Shown here: piece after piece, positions 1 to 9,700 of the stretch
Position numbering within the stretch: the first letter of the stretch is position 1
Layout of the letters: the number at the start of each line of letters is the position of its first letter
Virus record (IMG/VR): IMGVR_UViG_3300038566_000201
Span: 1-20,455 of that record
Strand: one strand, 5' to 3'
Origin: a virus
DNA length: 20,455 nt
Position numbers and translations under genes: made by a program
Notes under the pieces: generated by a model
What the model was told of the DNA's origin: nothing
Seen by the model: only the letters and a program-made list of their open reading frames with translations
The model's database searches: none

Positions 1-125
1 ACAAGCAGCAAGAAATCGCTGACGAGTACGAGAAAATCTATTTGTCCGGTGATCGCCAAGCTAGAAACAGGGCCAATACATGGCTTAATGGAATTGCAAA
101 GGAATACAAAAACAATGGCGCGTAA
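1..125 (+). CDS. C-terminal end of an unrecognised early/middle-region protein (partial)
   Basis: An open frame enters from the left edge (first full codon at base 3) and ends at TAA 123-125, giving about 40 residues. The peptide is polar and helical-looking, with the segment GDRQARNRANTWLNGIAKEY near its end. I do not recognise the family. It is judged real because its stop codon overlaps the start of the downstream NinG gene by 11 bases, a spacing typical of phage nin-type operons, and because the overlap fits the ATG chosen for that gene. Being next to ninG suggests a role in the recombination or replication block, but that is inference from position only. Confidence 0.55.
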   Translation, partial: KQQEIADEYEKIYLSGDRQARNRANTWLNGIAKEYKNNGA

Positions 126-741
126 ATGCAAATGTGGATGCCGCGCTGAAATCAAACCGGCGGCTAAATGCACCACTTACATGGAAAAGCTTGGCTTTGC
201 TACTGAGGAATGCCAGCAAAAGGCGGCTATGGTTGCGCTGGATAAGCTGAGAGCTAAAAACGAGCGCAAGGCTAAGGCTGATAGGGTTAAGACTGAAAAG
301 GCTGAAAGGACGAAGCACAAAGCGGAAAAAGAGCGAGTCAAAAGACGCAGTGAGTGGCTAGATAACCTTCAAACCCTTGTTAATCAATGGGTGGTTCATG
401 TTCGAGATAAGGACGAACCTTGCTGTACATGCGGAAAAACAAAGCAGAATATTAAGTATGATGCTGGCCACATGATAAGTCGTGGTTCCAGTCCAGAATT
501 GAGGTTTGAGCTAACCAATATCCATAAACAGTGCAGTATTGAGTGTAACGTGCACGGCTCTGGTAAGCGAAAAGAATACGAGTTATTCATTATTAAAAAA
601 TACGGCCAAGCACACCTTGATTGGTTGCTAGGGCCGCAAAAATCACTAAAAGAACAATTCCCGCATTACACTGATATTAAGTCAGAAATACAGCGTTTTA
701 GAAAATTACTTAGGCAAGCTGGATTAAAGCCGAATTATTAG
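115..741 (+). CDS. ninG: NinG-family recombination protein (lambda Rap-like)
   Basis: A 208-residue protein of the NinG/Rap family, Holliday-junction or branched-DNA endonucleases made by lambdoid phages to help recombination. An N-terminal basic Cys motif (KCKCGC, residues 5-9) is followed by a long Lys/Arg/Glu-rich helix (about 35-80). The conserved core comes next: CCTCG (103-107), DAGHMISRG (116-124), ELRFELTNIHKQC (128-140) and C144, an HNH-like metal site of Cys and His residues. Length matches the family. The frame stays open up to a GTG at 49, but ATG 115 is preferred. It has AAGGAA about 11 bases upstream, it overlaps the stop of the preceding gene, and family members begin close to the Cys motif. 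The gene is transcribed toward the late operon, which converges on it from the right. Confidence 0.9.
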   Translation: MARKCKCGCRAEIKPAAKCTTYMEKLGFATEECQQKAAMVALDKLRAKNERKAKADRVKTEKAERTKHKAEKERVKRRSEWLDNLQTLVNQWVVHVRDKDEPCCTCGKTKQNIKYDAGHMISRGSSPELRFELTNIHKQCSIECNVHGSGKRKEYELFIIKKYGQAHLDWLLGPQKSLKEQFPHYTDIKSEIQRFRKLLRQAGLKPNY

Positions 742-757
742 CACACTAAATAACTGC

Positions 758-803
758 CAAAACAAAAAAAGATCCGCACAGTTTTTTAAGGACTATGCGG
801 ATC
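758..803 (-). terminator. Intrinsic terminator of the leftward late operon
   Basis: Inverted repeat GATCCGCA (771-778) with TGCGGATC (796-803). After one C/A mismatch it extends by three further pairs (780-782 with 792-794), around a loop at 783-791. Read on the minus strand the stem is followed by a run of T (complement of AAAACAAAAAAA, about 760-770), the classic rho-independent layout. On the plus strand no T-run follows the stem, so it serves transcripts arriving from the tailspike gene, not ninG. The rest of the 742-937 intergenic stretch holds nothing I can support: no ORF, no tRNA and no clear promoter. Confidence 0.8.
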
Positions 804-937
804 AAGCTAGGATTGAAATAACCAAACACAAAAAACGGATTTTATAGGCGGTAAATCAAACAAATAAACTATTTATCTTTCCACCTTATTGCATGTGGTG
901 TTACTCCTTATTAAGCCCAGTACATCTAGTTTGGTAA

Positions 938-3070
938 TTAAGTTAGCTCACTCAGTCTACTAGAAAATTCAGGTATAATTTCAACCTGAACTGTATTCGC
1001 CGCGTTGTTTGTAACAGTTATATTTATGTCCTCCGCTGTGCTTGTGTTATTGGTTATAACAATATCACTAGCATTAACGCCTATCTCTGAAAAGATTGAG
1101 CCGAAATTCAAACTAACCGCTGCACCTATAACTTTATGGATTGAGCTTACTGCAAAGAACGAGCCGTTGTTGTTAGCCGTATCCCTTATAATAACCTTAA
1201 AACCAATGTATCTAAAATCTAAGCCGGACCCAATAGGCACCTTGAAGGTTACATTCTGACTGCCCGCAGGCACTATGTTGCCCGTGTATTTTCCAGATAC
1301 TTTATATATTGCTGGTAAGTCTAACCAATCTTGTGACGGTGACATTAGCCTTGCTAAGTGTATGCCATCATTATCACCAGTGATAACACCCATACCGTCA
1401 TTACCATATTCTATGATTTTTCCGCCAGAGCCACTCACTAAAAAGCCTTTCAGCCCACTATTGTTCTTAATGATAATATCGGTTGTTGACCTACGAACCA
1501 AACCAATAGAGCTGGTGCCATCCCCCGACATTCGGTTATCACACACTGACCCCGTTACCAACGCACCAAGAAACATATCTTGGCCTGATGTTACACCTTG
1601 TGTTTGGTTGCTCTTTATTGAGATATTATAAGCCAATCCTGTAGGTGCTCCACCGAACTGCTCTACTCTAATACGCTCACAATTATTTCCTGTAATTATT
1701 ATGTCGTATACGTCTTGAGTTTCACATGTTACCTTCAGCGTCCCGCATGTATTACCAGAAACAGTTAAGAACGAGCTATCATCTAACCAAAGGTCACCAC
1801 CAAATGTATTGCCTGTTATTGCTCCGTTGGTTACTCCGTTGTTCTCTACCTCTATTGAGCCATAAGAGTTATTCTCATCGTAACACCCTAAAACAACTAA
1901 ATCGGTATTACCATTTATGAAATTATAAGATGTTGCGTTTTGACCATTGTAGGTTTCGCAGCCTATATACCTTGATCTTGTAACACCTATATTTTGGAAG
2001 TGACCTGCATTAAGCCCTATTGGTGCTACAGACTTGCAACCTAAAACTAACAACCCGTCAAGTACCCTGTTTGATGGATCTGAGGCGGCGGCATTATAAC
2101 CTCTAGCTCGCATATCTGTGGAGTAAAAATACCCGTTAAAGTTACAATACAGTGCTTTTATATTTTCATAATTAGCGTCATCCTCAAACGGAACGCACTG
2201 AATAGCCCTGTTGCCGCTAGAATAATCCGGCGCAGTAAAGTCACAATACTCAAAATTAATATTGCTAGACTTAACCCTGAATACACGCGACTTAAATATG
2301 CCGCCTCTAATAGTTATGGGTTTAGTCAAGTTGATTGTTTCAAACTTATATGTAACATCTTTATTGAAAGTAAGTACAGCTCCACTCGGTAAGTTGTCTA
2401 TTAGCTCCTGTAGGACAAGTGTATCATCTACAATACCATCCCCCACTGCGGCTGAATCTTTAGCATTTACTACATCAACAAACCTATCCTTCAACTTCCT
2501 AGCTGTAGTCGTACCCGTAGCAGTGACCAATAAAGCATTAGGATCAATCGTTTTCCCAGCTTGCTTTATGATGGATGCGCAAACTCCAACAACACCCGTA
2601 TCTACTACCGAGTCTATGACAACTATAGTTGTTTCTGATCCACCATAAGTAGAGCTTTTTATAAATGAATATTCATAACCCGAACCATTATCAATCCTTA
2701 CCGCGCAACCTTCAGGGTAGCTGTCAGTAACATTTCCTGACACCTTAAAGCTTGTAGAGCTTAAATAGGTAGCAGAGACACAATTAACCCATTCTTCCGC
2801 ACTACTTGCGCTTACGGGGTCAGCCGTCCAAATTTCATTCTCTTCTGCGTCCTTAACGACGATCTTGTAAGAGCCATCGAGGTAAATATTGGCATAACCT
2901 TCGCCATTCAGAATCACCGGATTAGAATTGGCGACAATGCCGTCTTCTGATTGAAAGGTATCTTTTGGCGCGTTTGTTCGCGCCTTGTAGGTGTAAACTT
3001 TACCAAAAGCTAGCGGATTACCATCGCGGTCCCAGCAGTACATTTTTGGCCCAATTATTGAAACTGCCAT
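938..3070 (-). CDS. Tailspike protein: head-binding domain plus right-handed beta-helix
   Basis: Receptor-binding tailspike of 710 residues, in the place of P22 gp9. Residues 1-86 form a head-binding domain of the type found on many podovirus spikes (WDRDGNPLAFGKVYTY, then NPVILNGEGYANIYLDGSYK). Residues about 92-175 look like a small beta domain. A pectate-lyase-like opening (AAVGDGIVDDT, about 207-217) then leads into a long run of short Asn/Gly-rich beta repeats (about 220-560) typical of a right-handed beta-helix. Such helices usually bind and cut capsule or O-antigen; no active site can be assigned by eye. The C-terminal 110 or so residues are beta-rich and may hold the trimer together. 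Start: ATG 3070, with AGAAGGA eight bases upstream. A TTG at 3094 in the same frame lacks this support. It is the last gene of the late operon. Confidence 0.88.
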   Translation of the reverse strand: MAVSIIGPKMYCWDRDGNPLAFGKVYTYKARTNAPKDTFQSEDGIVANSNPVILNGEGYANIYLDGSYKIVVKDAEENEIWTADPVSASSAEEWVNCVSATYLSSTSFKVSGNVTDSYPEGCAVRIDNGSGYEYSFIKSSTYGGSETTIVVIDSVVDTGVVGVCASIIKQAGKTIDPNALLVTATGTTTARKLKDRFVDVVNAKDSAAVGDGIVDDTLVLQELIDNLPSGAVLTFNKDVTYKFETINLTKPITIRGGIFKSRVFRVKSSNINFEYCDFTAPDYSSGNRAIQCVPFEDDANYENIKALYCNFNGYFYSTDMRARGYNAAASDPSNRVLDGLLVLGCKSVAPIGLNAGHFQNIGVTRSRYIGCETYNGQNATSYNFINGNTDLVVLGCYDENNSYGSIEVENNGVTNGAITGNTFGGDLWLDDSSFLTVSGNTCGTLKVTCETQDVYDIIITGNNCERIRVEQFGGAPTGLAYNISIKSNQTQGVTSGQDMFLGALVTGSVCDNRMSGDGTSSIGLVRRSTTDIIIKNNSGLKGFLVSGSGGKIIEYGNDGMGVITGDNDGIHLARLMSPSQDWLDLPAIYKVSGKYTGNIVPAGSQNVTFKVPIGSGLDFRYIGFKVIIRDTANNNGSFFAVSSIHKVIGAAVSLNFGSIFSEIGVNASDIVITNNTSTAEDINITVTNNAANTVQVEIIPEFSSRLSELT

Positions 3071-3078
3071 TGTTTTAA

Positions 3079-3085
3079 TCCTTCT
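3079..3085 (-). promoter_or_regulatory. Ribosome binding site that fixes the tailspike start
   Basis: AGAAGGA on the minus strand, eight bases before ATG 3070. It lies inside the longer open frame that begins with TTG at 3094, so it argues for the shorter 710-residue product. Confidence 0.65.
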
Positions 3086-3092
3086 ATTGGTC

Positions 3093-3122
3093 AATAATAA
3101 TTATGTATGGTTAATTATTATT
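3093..3122. other. 11-bp A/T-only inverted repeat over the HNH gene start
   Basis: AATAATAATTA (3093-3103) and its exact reverse complement TAATTATTATT (3112-3122) flank an 8-base loop TGTATGGT. The first possible ATG of the HNH-like gene (3107) lies in the loop. The repeat sits between the divergent starts of the tailspike and HNH-like genes. In plus-strand RNA it would hide the first start; in minus-strand RNA it would form just before the tailspike leader. The stem is pure A/T, so it is weak. A regulatory role is inference. Confidence 0.45.
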
Positions 3123-3730
3123 TTGGGTTTATTATGATTGGTGAAAAATTCGGTTTCCTTACTGTTACAGGTAAAAGCACCAATAACGGTAAAGGAACAT
3201 ATAAAACAGAGTGTATCTGTGAATGCGGAAAAACACACTTTGCAAATACATCCAAGCTTAGATCTGGAAGAACTAAGTCTTGCGGATGCAAAAGAACAAC
3301 GCATGGCCTTTGGGGAACTCCTGAATACACCATTTGGGCCGCAATGATTCAGAGGTGCAACAACCCCAATAATTGCAATTATGAAAACTATGGAGCGCGA
3401 GGCATATCCGTCTGTAAAGAATGGCTTAGATTTGAAAGGTTTATTTCCGATATGGGAGAAAGGCCTTCTAACAAGCACAGCATAGACAGACTGGATAATG
3501 ATGGAGATTACACGCCCCAAAACTGCGAATGGAGAACAGCTAAACAGCAGCGATCCAATACGAGTCGCAATGTATTTTACACCTATGGTGGCGAAACGAT
3601 GACCATAAGCCAGTGGGCTGAAAAAATGAGATGCAATAAGAACACGCTTAGGGAGCGAATTGTTAAGCTTGGGTGGAGCATTGAAAAGGCAATTACCACA
3701 CCCGTTAAAAAGAGGACTAATAAGCACTAG
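3107..3730 (+). CDS. HNH-like / AP2-type homing endonuclease candidate, antisense to the late operon
   Basis: 207 residues (198 if ATG 3134 is used). Three parts can be seen. The N-terminal IGEKFGFLTV segment is followed by a Cys-rich AP2-like DNA-binding region (CICEC 37-40, SCGC 58-61). A central nuclease-like region has THG (65-67), YGARGISVC (95-103), HSIDRLDNDGDYTP (124-137) and NCEWRTAKQQRSN (139-151), the pattern of a large family of phage HNH-type proteins. A C-terminal helix-turn-helix (about 160-197) has TISQWAEKM and GWSIEKA. The usual HNH catalytic His is replaced by the IDR-DN form common in this family, so activity is uncertain. Neither start has a clear Shine-Dalgarno; 3134 matches the usual family N-terminus (MIGxxFGxLTV). 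The gene lies alone on the plus strand between two late genes, overlapping the giant gene's stop tail to tail. That is the signature of a mobile insertion. Confidence 0.8.
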   Translation: MVNYYFGFIMIGEKFGFLTVTGKSTNNGKGTYKTECICECGKTHFANTSKLRSGRTKSCGCKRTTHGLWGTPEYTIWAAMIQRCNNPNNCNYENYGARGISVCKEWLRFERFISDMGERPSNKHSIDRLDNDGDYTPQNCEWRTAKQQRSNTSRNVFYTYGGETMTISQWAEKMRCNKNTLRERIVKLGWSIEKAITTPVKKRTNKH

Positions 3731-6700
3731 ATCTTATCCTTTGCTGTTCGTGAATCTTTAATGCCTGCTTCCTCAGATAGCTTTTTGGCTTTATCTAAGG
3801 CTTTTTTTGCCTGAGTATAATACCTGGTGAATGCGCTATTTCTTTGTGTCCAAAGCTTATCTAGCTCATTTCGCTTTTGTTCTGCACTAAGCTTCTTATC
3901 GTATCGAATAGAAAGCTCTTTGGTTTTCATGCCTTCCTTGCCATAAATGATCTTTATTAGATTATTCATAGAGTCATTTAAGGCAAACAATACGGTTTTC
4001 TCGTCACCGCTAAGGCCATAAAATGTATCGTCTTTGAACTTACCATTAAGATCACCCTTAATGGCTCGCCTAACATCAATACCAGCCTTAAAGTCAGCGG
4101 TTACTTGGTCAGACTGCTCTTTTAGATCAAAGAATTTCTCCATTGATCTGTTGTTTGGTCTAACTTCAGGCGTTAAGAACCGCTTCACAAAGATATTATC
4201 AGCTAAGGTGCTTTCAGGCATATCCCCAAATTTCTCTTCATCCCAAAGCATGCGCTCAGTGCCAGCCATAAGGTATCCACCAAGATAGCCAGTGTGAGCC
4301 TTAAAAAAGTGCTCAGCCTTGATTGGGCTTATATTAAGCATTTGCCCAAACTTAATAAACGTCTCGCTTGTGTTGGCATTATATTGCTGTGAAGCGGATA
4401 AATCAGCCATCGACCCAGGTACTACCGGCGCGCCCGTCCATTTCTTATTGCGTAGCAAGTCCCACATACCTTGAGCGGCGGCGGGAACACCATCGATGCC
4501 GTACATTTGAAGCATTGTCCAAGCCATGCCCTCGGCGTATTCTTTGCCATCGCTATCTTCAACGTATTTAAAGAACAGCTCAGGCATGGTGGCAAACACA
4601 AAACCCACATCGTAAGGCCGAGGCATTTTTATAAACGTCCCATCACCTAAAGGAAAGTGCCAGTTTGTACGCTTCTCGTAGTCTGGTATTTCCTTGTAAT
4701 CTTCATCATCCTTATTAATCAGCCAAAGCATAAGCGTGGGCACCGTCAAGCCTAAAAAGGCTTTCATGGCCAAAGCTCTTGGGTTACCACCAAATTTCTT
4801 ATAAATAAACGCCTCTCTAAAAATACGGTCCTGAGATTGGATCATGGCATTAAGAAACGGCACTGTCCGAATGTAGCCGGTCAAAAAGTGATTGGCTCCA
4901 TAAACGCTAAAATCCGTGGATATTTCGCGCGCTGCAAAGGCGGCATCCATATCAGACATTTCGTTTTTCTTGGCTAGTCTGAATTCACCTATTCGGGTGC
5001 CGTATTCAAAGGCGCTCATTAAGTTATCAATAGCGCTTAAAATCTTCTGAGTTCGATTAGCTACACCATACTGCTTAATTCTAACCCGCTGGCGAGCCTG
5101 ATCTTTTGTACTGCCATGAACACGGCTTGAGTAACCGCCACCTGAGCGCATGAAGTCCTGAAAGTACTTGTCCTTTCTGAAATATGAATACATGCCCTTA
5201 AAAGAATCAACAAACGGCGTGAAATTGTTTTTACTGATAAAAGTCGCGCCAATCGTATCTCGCACAAGGTTCGCGCCGGTAAACTCTACCCCTAGCGTTA
5301 TTGAGCGCGTGAACAGGTTTTTAATGCCAAACATGACATTCATAAAACTGCTGTATGACTCTGGATTCATGCTTAGAAGCATTTCTTGAAGTAATGGGTC
5401 TTGCACCTCGTAATACTGTGGCTTGCCATTAACAATCACCGTATCAATGAAGTTTCCTGTCTCGGTTAGTGTTGGCTTAATGCCATGCTGCCAGAAGTTA
5501 AGAAGCTCAGGATTGCTTAAATCAAGCTCACCCTCAATTACCACGCCAGAAGCCTCAAGCACCTCAACAATTTTACGCTCCATGTCTTCTAGGTGCGTTT
5601 TAACAAGCTTAGAGTCTGGCGCCACCTTAACAGCCCAGATAGCGCCGTCACGGTGATTTGCAATGTATTGGTATAATCGCTGCTTGGCTCTGGCATCCAG
5701 TGCGGCCTTGACGTTTGCTGTCACTCCATCTTGAATATTTACCAGTATGTCCTCAAGGTTAGCCGTGCCGCCTTTAAGTTTATGGAAGCCTGAGCTAACC
5801 CCTTTACCCTCACTCAATGAGTCTCGAATTCGGTTAAATGGTACATAATCCTGATTAACCTTTTCCATGGTTGCCCGGGCATCAGGTGTGAGCATTCCAG
5901 ACTCTTGGTAAAGATCCATCATTCTTGTGTTAAACGCCTGGTACTCTTTGAATATTGACTCAAACACCGGGTAGTCACGGCCAAGCTTTGCCCATGCCTT
6001 AGCGGTTTCTTTTGGAATGAGGTTTTCACGTTTCTGGCGGTGAAGCTCTAAAGCTCTTCGGCCTGCAAAGTATCGCATTAGAAGGTCAATAGGCTGTTGA
6101 TCGCTGTCTTTATCGGTAAGTTTGATTGTGTCTACCGGCTTAAATATCTCAAACAAGCTTTTTCCGCTTGGCACTAGATCGCCGTTTTCTTCAAATTTAA
6201 GGGTGCCATAGTTCATAATGTATTCGGCTATACCCTCATAGCCGCCATTAGCAATCCTGAATTGCTTCCATGCTGATTCCTGCACTGTGCCAACTTGGCC
6301 GGTTAGCTCTTTCTCAGCCTCTCGCGCGGCGTGCATTTTATCAATTGACTGCTGGCGGATTAGGGAATCACGGCGATATGTCCACTGCATGAACTTGCCA
6401 TACATGCCTTCTTCACGTCCAATTAGAGCCCGCCCTAGATGGTCAGCACCTTGGAAGTAAAACTTGTGCATGGATTCACGAAGGCTTTTCATTCTGTCAT
6501 TTAGCTTTTTATCGCTAGCAAGCAGATCATTAAATGCATCATAAAAACCCGGTGCGCGAAGCTTCGCCTCTTTTGAGTTGGTTAGCCATAAACGTACAAA
6601 CTCGGCAAACCCTTCAATCAGCTCAATTTTAGCGTTAGCATCCGTATAACTAAGGCTTGCCACTTCATCACGGTAAGCTTTTTTCTTGTAAAGCAGTGAA

Positions 6701-9700
6701 AAATTAGGAAGCGTTTCATTGGAATACATATCCAGATAGTGGGCCATTTCGTGCGCCAAAATCTCAACGTCATTTTTCCGGCGCGTCCTTAAGGCGCCTG
6801 TTCTGGTGTTATAGAAACCTTCTACAGATTGACCCTTGATCTTACCGTTATAAATTCGGCGGCCCATTATCGATATAAGGTCACGCATAATCGGCTCAAT
6901 GCGCTGCGGATCACTTGGCATGACAATGCGCTTGCCATCTATGGTGATAACGTCCTGTCTTGGTGGCAGGCCCATGCTTCGATAAACGCCAACATAGTTA
7001 TGCCCAGGTGCATGGAATACCGCGCCCGTCTCTGAAGCTGGTCGGTTACTATTTAGAATCTCAGGCACTTTTTCAGACTTTATGCGCTTAGCTCTGGCTT
7101 TTTGTGCGGGTGTGTCTTGCTTGCGGCCCACTGTGATAGCCATTTCTAGCTGAGCCTCTTTTATTTCTGCCTCGGTTTGAGATTCGACAACCTGCTTAAT
7201 CTGCTCTTCAAATGTAGCCCCATCGGTTACCACATCAATGGTGTGCGGCTTTAATGCGTGAGCCTCAAGCATTCCTTCATAAGCTTTTGTTACTAGCTCG
7301 TCTTTTGGCGTGTCGGTTTTCTTGGTCTTAGTAAATTCTATAAGCTCTTTTTTGGTCATAGAATCAAGGTCACTAATAACACGCTCTTTATTATTAATTA
7401 GGCCATTAAAGCTATCGTTAATATCTTTTTTGGTGGCCGAAGAGCTTTCTATAAGTTGTTGATAACTAACGAAATCATTATAATTATATGCAGATTTACC
7501 CTCGGTTTTTTGAGGCAAGCGATACATGGAATCACTTATTTCATAATCCTTGTTTTTTCCTTTGTTTTCTACAAACCCAAACCCTTTATAAAATTCGATT
7601 AGCCGCTTTTTGTTGCCTCCAAAATCGGTGGACGGGTTCAATGATATGGTCTTTCCTCTTTGGTCGGCTAGGCGTGTTATGTCATTCATTGCTTTGGTTC
7701 CCATGCCTTTCTCGCGGGAACCTTCGGGCACAACAATTTTATCGAGAAAAACGATGTCGCCACGCTCTCTAATCTGGAAGGCTGTATTTGTATTATTCTT
7801 TTTTATAGCTGAAGAAAAGCTTTCTGTTGTGGATGGTTCCTTTTTAGAACTACCCACTGGTTTAATTGATTTAACGTCAAAAACCTGAATATCACCGTCA
7901 AGATATGCGCCGTCATATCCTTGACTGATAAGCTCGTCAATCGTGTACTTATCAAGTTCTTTGAACCCAGCAACTTTTTTTAGGTCAACGTTACGCTCAA
8001 TTATTCTTCCCTTTCCAGCGGCCGCACTGGCTGAGCTTTTAGGGTCGCTAAAATTGGCTTTATCAGAAGTAAACCATACAGTTCCATCGGCTGATTTGGT
8101 GGTGTCAAAATCTTCAAAATTCTGACTTGTCTGGTGATACACTGTGCCAGTAAAGGTATTAACTGGCTCTTCCTGTTGTGCTTTTTTTGTCTCTTTTTTA
8201 CTTTCTGCTATTCTTTTTTTTGACTCAGAGATAATAATTTTACTTCTTGCTGCATCAAGTGGAAGTCTTAGTTTTCGTGACTCTTCTCTCAATTCAGCCT
8301 TTCGCTCCTGTGAGGCTGTTTTATACTCGGCTTTTATCGGCTTAACATCTTCTTCGTATTGTTTTTCTAGCTGCTCGACTGTTGGCTCAGGAATAACCAT
8401 TTTTGGCGAAGCGTCCTTTTTAGACCCTTCTTTTTGGCCTTTTCCAGCTTTCTCAGCAAGATCCTTGGCTTCTTTGAAGTTTTGGCCGGTGGCGTAATTA
8501 TTACCTGCATCAAACTCTTTCTGATTCTCAAAAACCATGTAAAGCTTTGGCGTACCAGCAATAGAAAGATCAGCTATGATCTGCCCATCTTCTGACTTCC
8601 AGCTACGCTTGCTTCTTTTTTCCCATTTATTTGATTTAGCCTTTCTTTCTTGGGCTCTTTTTTTATTCCGTTCTTTTGCTTCGGCCTGCTCTTTTCCGTA
8701 GCTAGGCAATGCATTGATCAAATCAAAGCGCCTATTCTTTTCCGCATCCGTCATGTTTACGACTTCGTTCGGGTCTACCATGCCACTGGCATCACTCCCC
8801 ATTCTTTCACGAACAGCGGCACTCAATAAGTTTAATTCCTTGTTTATTTCTTCCTGAGTCATATCAGACACAGGTTTATCCTTAATCAATAAATCAGGTC
8901 TTGTATAGGTTACTGATCCATCATTATTCTTCTTAACATCAAAGTGATCTCTTGCCATCACTCGTGCAGCACCTTTTAACCCAACTCCTTTTGGCAAGGT
9001 AAAAGATTTTATTGCATCTCGACCAATAAAGTCGGTTTTATACTCTTTGCTAGTCAACCCCTCTACCATACCTGGCTTATTAACAATTTCACCAGAAACA
9101 AGATTGCCATCTAGCTCAATCATAATTCCTTTATTTTTGCCTTGGCCAATAGCTATATCTTTGCTGTCAGCTACAAATAACGGCTTAGGACTGCCCTTTT
9201 CTGGAGTGTTTGCCAGTGCATTCCATAAAAGATCTGAAAGTGACTCAACGCTAGATTCACGATACAAATCCCCAGTTATGGGTTTTGTTTTGTAGCTAGA
9301 AGGGCCATACATGACCTTTTCTGGCATTTGGGTTAATTTTGATCCTTCTTTTTTATCCGTAACCTTCTGATCACCAAGCAATGAATCCTGACCATCTACA
9401 AATGTTTGATCTGATTCTATTACTGGGCTTTTTTTGACAGGTACGCTTGCCGCTTCATCAGGCATCTTCGGCTTATCAATAGCCTTTTGTTTTTGCTCTT
9501 TGGCAATATCAGCTTCAGCCTGAGCATCCTGATTCTCTTTTTCAGTAAGATCTAAGGTGGCTGAGTATGACGGGCCAGCTTCTTGCTTTGCTGCTTCCAT
9601 GGCTGGCTCGGTAATAACCTCATATTGAGATTGTTCAGGCTTCATTGATTCAATGGCCTGCTGCTCCATTCCAGTTGGCTCGGCGGCTTTAATGTCTCTC

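Noticed and set aside
1-17. The same library primer at the left edge
   Set aside because: The left end does not match the tag in either orientation, so only the right end shows the artefact.
49-114. GTG start giving a 230-residue NinG
   Set aside because: The extension overlaps coding sequence of the preceding gene, and ATG 115 has AAGGAA and matches the family start.
742-937. Possible small gene, attachment site or tRNA in the ninG-tailspike gap
   Set aside because: No open frame with a start signal, no integrase nearby, and no cloverleaf beyond the terminator hairpin.
3071-3094. TTG start giving a 718-residue tailspike
   Set aside because: The Shine-Dalgarno AGAAGGA lies inside this extension and points to ATG 3070, and the family N-terminus begins at the later Met.
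3101-3727. A 208-residue minus-strand frame covering the HNH-like gene exactly in antisense
   Set aside because: It mirrors the HNH-like gene, has no recognisable motif and no Shine-Dalgarno, while the plus-strand product has clear Cys, HNH-like and helix-turn-helix motifs.
7488-8497. Several plus-strand frames of 60-117 residues inside the giant gene
   Set aside because: They are Ser/Phe/Leu-rich antisense shadows of Lys/Glu-rich coding sequence, with no start signals or domain patterns.
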